Assembly (NCBI GenBank): GCA_024226105.1
Contig: JAAELZ010000329.1
Location: forward strand, 1-17,193
Length of the DNA: 17,193 bases
Origin: Pseudomonadota bacterium
GTDB lineage: Bacteria; Pseudomonadota; Gammaproteobacteria; Arenicellales; Poriferihabitantaceae
Direction: 5' to 3'
Shown: positions 14,498 to 17,193 of the stretch, in pieces
Layout of the letters: the number at the start of each line of letters is the position of its first letter
Numbering within the stretch: position 1 is the first letter of the stretch
The notes under the pieces: generated by a model
What the model saw: the letters and a program-made list of their open reading frames with translations, nothing else
Database searches by the model: none
What the model was told of the DNA's origin: nothing
Position numbers and translations under genes: made by a program

Positions 14498-16018
14498 CTA
14501 TCGAGTGGTTTGAAGCGTAACGAAATCGGCGCTGATCAGGCGTTCAGGAGAATTGGCTTTCGGGCGGGCAATTATCGCTTTTCGCATGGCGCTCAAAAAT
14601 TCGCGCTCTGTCTCCACCCGGGGTCGTTTCTCGACAAATAACGGGCTTTTTGAGGAAATAACGATGATCATCTCGCTACCATAAGGTTCGCCAATGGTGA
14701 ATTTGGCCCGCCCTTCTTTTCCATCGCCAAAGGTCAGGATTGTATTTTTGCGAAGTGTCGTCAGCGTTAGCGGGTCGGACCTGACCAGATTGACCACATT
14801 TCCGTCTTTCTGCAAATAGGCAACGTGAAGATAGCCCTGAAAAGCTGCCATCTGTATGTTAAAGGACAGCGTTTCTCCATCCGAATACTGGTTTTTTGGA
14901 AGCTCGATTATTGGTTTGTCGGTTTCTGACAATGGCTCTTGCATGGTCATCAATGCTTCACATTGCGGCCACGGCCGCAATTCAACTTTATTTATTGCCT
15001 CGATATCCCGCAGCGCATTTTTGATCGCCCTGCGTTCTTCGTTGGTGCCGACAAAACCGGATACATGAATTCTTCCGTTTTGCTGGGCAACATTGACTTT
15101 GCCGCAAGAGGGTTGCGGGATGGTTATGCCAATGATGGCCGGCTTTGGTGCAGGTTTGGGTGGAACCGGTTTATCTGCCAGTCGCATGGAAAATCCGTAA
15201 TCCACACGTTTCGCGAATGTTTCATAGGACATCCGGCCAAAGCCATTGTCGCCCCAGCCTTTCCCCCATGAATTTACAAACTTGAAATATTGATTACGCT
15301 CATTGTAGCCAACCAGTGTAATGGCATGAAAGGGATCACTTTTTTTCGGCTTTCCCGAGCGCCATATTTTTGGCCCCCGTAATTTTTGAAATCCGGCGTT
15401 GGGTCGCATGCCGATGACAACCGGATGACCTTTCGCCAATTCAGCTTTTACCTGGTCAAATTGGCGGGTATCCACCACCAGCCATTCGCTGATTTTGAAC
15501 CTGGTAGCTTGCGATCTGATCTTTGATCCAGGCCGTTTGCAACGTGATTCACTGTAAGGATATTCGGCCATCGAAACCGTTCCCCTTGTCAGAAGATCAA
15601 GTGCCTCGCTGACTCTGGTTCCGGTTCTACACGTATCATCTCGTCCGCGTAGAGTATCGTAAATAAATGCCGGGCTTGGAATTTGACTTTTCGACAACCG
15701 TTTGCCTTGTTCCGGTGCGCTGTTGTAATAGGCTCGTGCAGCATAGCCTACAGCCCAGCCTGTGCATGATGATTGTTTGCCCTGATTGCCAACCCGTGGA
15801 AATCTGTCAGAAAGGTCAACGGAGACCGGTAAAAAAGCCCTGAATGTCCGCGTTCGCTGAATGTCGGCAAGCTGTTCTTCGGTATCAAAAACTGCACCTG
15901 ATGCATAAACCGTGTCTTGCGGATCAAAGCTGGTCTGGGCTTTTACTCCAACCACCATCGCAAATACCAGAATCAAGGTTGTATTCAGTAGTTGACCCAT
16001 GCGCATTTCCCAATTCAT
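14498..16018 (-). CDS. Exported papain-like cysteine protease with BON-like and DUF4384-like domains
   Basis: This is about 506 aa from ATG 16018; TTG 16030 and ATGs 16006 and 16000 are also possible, since no start has a strong ribosome site. A signal peptide (LLNTTLILVFAMVVG, cleavage near VKA) is followed by a C1-type peptidase fold. Counting from 16018, the oxyanion Gln is Q79 and the nucleophile is C85 (GNQGKQSSCTGWA), the His is H231 (FHAITLVGYN) and the Asn is N249 (FVNSWGKGWGDNGFG), so the catalytic set is complete. After a Pro/Lys linker (KPVPPKPAPKPA) comes a BON-like segment (about 305-355: GRIHVSGFVGTNEERRAI) bounded by C305 and C353. Next is a DUF4384-like beta domain (about 375-470: GYLHVAYLQKDGNVV). 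No propeptide inhibitor domain is obvious. It is encoded just before the OmpA-domain protein. Substrate unknown. Confidence 0.85.
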   Translation of the reverse strand: MNWEMRMGQLLNTTLILVFAMVVGVKAQTSFDPQDTVYASGAVFDTEEQLADIQRTRTFRAFLPVSVDLSDRFPRVGNQGKQSSCTGWAVGYAARAYYNSAPEQGKRLSKSQIPSPAFIYDTLRGRDDTCRTGTRVSEALDLLTRGTVSMAEYPYSESRCKRPGSKIRSQATRFKISEWLVVDTRQFDQVKAELAKGHPVVIGMRPNAGFQKLRGPKIWRSGKPKKSDPFHAITLVGYNERNQYFKFVNSWGKGWGDNGFGRMSYETFAKRVDYGFSMRLADKPVPPKPAPKPAIIGITIPQPSCGKVNVAQQNGRIHVSGFVGTNEERRAIKNALRDIEAINKVELRPWPQCEALMTMQEPLSETDKPIIELPKNQYSDGETLSFNIQMAAFQGYLHVAYLQKDGNVVNLVRSDPLTLTTLRKNTILTFGDGKEGRAKFTIGEPYGSEMIIVISSKSPLFVEKRPRVETEREFLSAMRKAIIARPKANSPERLISADFVTLQTTR

Positions 16019-16030
16019 TTTGTGTCTCAA

Positions 16031-16278
16031 AGGAGATTTTGGTATTCACATGTTCCGCTATGGGCATTTCACAGCCAAAGCAACGGGTATCTCAGAATAC
16101 CAGAAACCTGCGAAATATCACCCGGCAACGCTTAGCGTTGCCTCCCTTTTTTCTCAAATTTGCCTGATGCAACAAATTGCACCAAAATAAAACGAATGCC
16201 TGAACTGTAGCAATATTAGATGCAGAGCGGCTTGGTTTCATTGATATGGGTCAATCCGAATTTTCGATCCTGCAAGCG
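16031..16278. other. Intergenic region upstream of the protease gene: hairpins, no gene
   Basis: This 248-bp gap lies between two minus-strand genes and should contain the promoter of the protease/OmpA pair. Two structures stand out. The first is GGTAT (16086-16090) pairing with ATACC (16097-16101), followed by the terminator-like hairpin at 16124-16152. The second is TGCAA (16168-16172) / TTGCA (16177-16181), a short palindrome that might be an operator. A weak leftward promoter candidate (TTGCTA and TTTATT, 16 bp apart, near 16180-16215) is visible but not convincing. Confidence 0.4.
16124..16152 (+). terminator. Orphan rho-independent-type hairpin reading rightward
   Basis: GGCAACGC (16124-16131), a 3-nt loop TTA, and GCGTTGCC (16135-16142) make a perfect 8-bp GC-rich stem. 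TCCC and six T residues (16147-16152) follow on the plus strand. The form is that of an intrinsic terminator for plus-strand transcription. No plus-strand gene lies upstream for more than 2 kb, so it may end an antisense transcript or a small RNA. Read leftward it has no U-tract. Confidence 0.6.
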
Positions 16279-17193
16279 CTAAGGAATGCGACACGCATCG
16301 ACAATGCGCTCTGGTGTCAAGGGCAACTCAGTGAGGTTGGTATCAAGTGCATGATTGACAGCGTTAACGATCGCCGGCGCTGCGGGAATTGTCGCAATTT
16401 CACCGACGGCCTTGGCGCCATAGGGCCCGGTTGGTTCTCCCTTTTCAACCAGCAATATTTCGACGGGGGGCATTTCAGGGGCATTGACCAGATGATAGCG
16501 GCCAAACCGGTCTGCGTTCATGCATCCGGAGTCTGGATCAATATCAACATCCTCAAACAACGCGTACCCAAGTCCCATCTGTATTCCGCCGTGGATCTGG
16601 CTTTCGACCAGTTGTGGATTGATAGCGCGGCCCAGATCATGAACAGCCAGGTAATCCAGCACTTTTACCGCCCCGGTCAGAATATCCACTTCAACTTCTG
16701 CAAAATGGGCGGCATAAGAACCGGGATTGGCTGTTGCTCGATAGGTTTGGGTGGTAGTCAGCAACTTGCCCCGGACGGATTGATGCAGAGCCAGGTCACC
16801 CAATGATACCGAGCGCCCTGGCTCGCAACTTCCTGATACCTTTCCCTCTTCCATGACCAGATCACCAACAGCACAATTCAGCATCAAGGATGCAGCCAGC
16901 AAAATCTGTTTTCTTAAACCCTTCGCTGTACGTCTGGCGGCTTCTCCCGCAATATAAGTCATGCGGGAAGCGCGCGTTCCAAGATCATAGTCGCAAATGT
17001 CCGTGTCAACTTCACTGAATTCGATTTGTCCCGGTAGAATGTCGAGCACCTCGGCGACTATTTGGGCGATCACAGTGTTTGAACCGCAGCCAAGATCATG
17101 TAACGCACAAGTCAAATCAATACAGCCATCCTCACGCACTGATAGTGTCATCGTAGTAGCTTCGTGAAAACCCGGAAAACAACCATTAATATG
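16279..17193 (-). CDS. Xanthine dehydrogenase-family molybdopterin-binding subunit, C-terminal part (5' end outside window)
   Basis: This is a partial gene. The minus-strand frame is open to the window edge with INGCFPGFHEATTMTLSV, so the ATG at 17151 is internal and about 304 C-terminal residues are seen. Family marks are LHDLGCGSNTVIAQIVAEVL, DTDICDYDLGTRASR, YAAHFAEVEVDILTGAVKVL, HDLGRAINPQLVESQIHGGI-QMGLGYAL and GPYGAKAVGEIATIPAAPAI. The last contains the Glu that acts as general base in molybdenum hydroxylases. These enzymes hydroxylate purines, aldehydes or N-heterocycles at a molybdopterin centre with separate or fused FeS and FAD subunits, which would lie outside the window. The stretch DLGCGSNT carries Cys where bovine xanthine dehydrogenase has its Mo-contacting Gln767. 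The substrate cannot be assigned from this fragment. Confidence 0.9.
   Translation of the reverse strand, partial: HINGCFPGFHEATTMTLSVREDGCIDLTCALHDLGCGSNTVIAQIVAEVLDILPGQIEFSEVDTDICDYDLGTRASRMTYIAGEAARRTAKGLRKQILLAASLMLNCAVGDLVMEEGKVSGSCEPGRSVSLGDLALHQSVRGKLLTTTQTYRATANPGSYAAHFAEVEVDILTGAVKVLDYLAVHDLGRAINPQLVESQIHGGIQMGLGYALFEDVDIDPDSGCMNADRFGRYHLVNAPEMPPVEILLVEKGEPTGPYGAKAVGEIATIPAAPAIVNAVNHALDTNLTELPLTPERIVDACRIP

Noticed and set aside
16246..16806. Plus-strand 186-aa reading frame opposite the molybdopterin gene
   Set aside because: It is antisense to a clearly conserved coding region, with no family resemblance and no ribosome site of note.

Overview
The window looks like a chromosomal segment of an alphaproteobacterium, perhaps Hyphomicrobiales- or Rhodobacterales-like and marine. 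This is an inference from gene content (TRAP transporter, FAD/GcvT-type dimethylglycine dehydrogenase-like enzyme, FadR-type GntR regulator, molybdo-hydroxylase), from moderate GC with an AT-rich regulatory gap, and from tightly packed genes with ATGA-type overlaps. No rRNA, tRNA, IS element, CRISPR array or phage gene is visible.

Layout. (1) 1-1352, plus strand: the 3' part of a dimethylglycine/sarcosine dehydrogenase-like gene cut by the window edge. (2) 1504-2283, minus strand: a GntR/FadR-family repressor. (3) 2284-2634: an AT-rich regulatory gap with a clear sigma70-like promoter and overlapping palindromes just downstream of its -10. (4) 2635-13391 onward, plus strand: a co-directional series of eleven intact genes and one broken one. 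They encode a TRAP transporter (binding protein, DctQ, DctM), a three-subunit 2-oxoacid:acceptor oxidoreductase (gamma, alpha, beta), a GltD-like flavoprotein fused to a two-cluster ferredoxin, LutA, LutB and LutC, and an acetyl-CoA acetyltransferase pseudogene. (5) 13939-16018, minus strand: a two-gene unit made of an exported papain-like protease with BON-like and DUF4384-like domains, and an OmpA-C-domain protein. (6) 16279-17193, minus strand: the C-terminal part of a xanthine dehydrogenase-family molybdopterin subunit, continuing beyond the window.

How the genes may work together. The central cluster reads as one pathway. The TRAP system, whose binding protein resembles the 2-oxoacid/lactate-binding TakP type, would import lactate or a 2-oxoacid. 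LutABC would oxidise L-lactate to pyruvate. The PorGAB enzyme would convert pyruvate to acetyl-CoA. The GltD-ferredoxin fusion, which replaces the usual PorD ferredoxin subunit, would pass the electrons to NADP+. A thiolase would once have drawn on acetyl-CoA, but it is now disrupted by a nonsense codon and a 3' deletion. The divergent FadR-type regulator, a relative of LutR, LldR and PdhR, is the obvious local controller. The substrate assignment is inference. Family membership of the individual genes is well supported by visible motifs.

The most unusual items are the combined Lut-Por-(GltD-ferredoxin)-TRAP cluster, the protease-BON-DUF4384/OmpA pair, the strong hairpin between the TRAP binding-protein and membrane genes, and an orphan terminator-like hairpin upstream of the protease gene.
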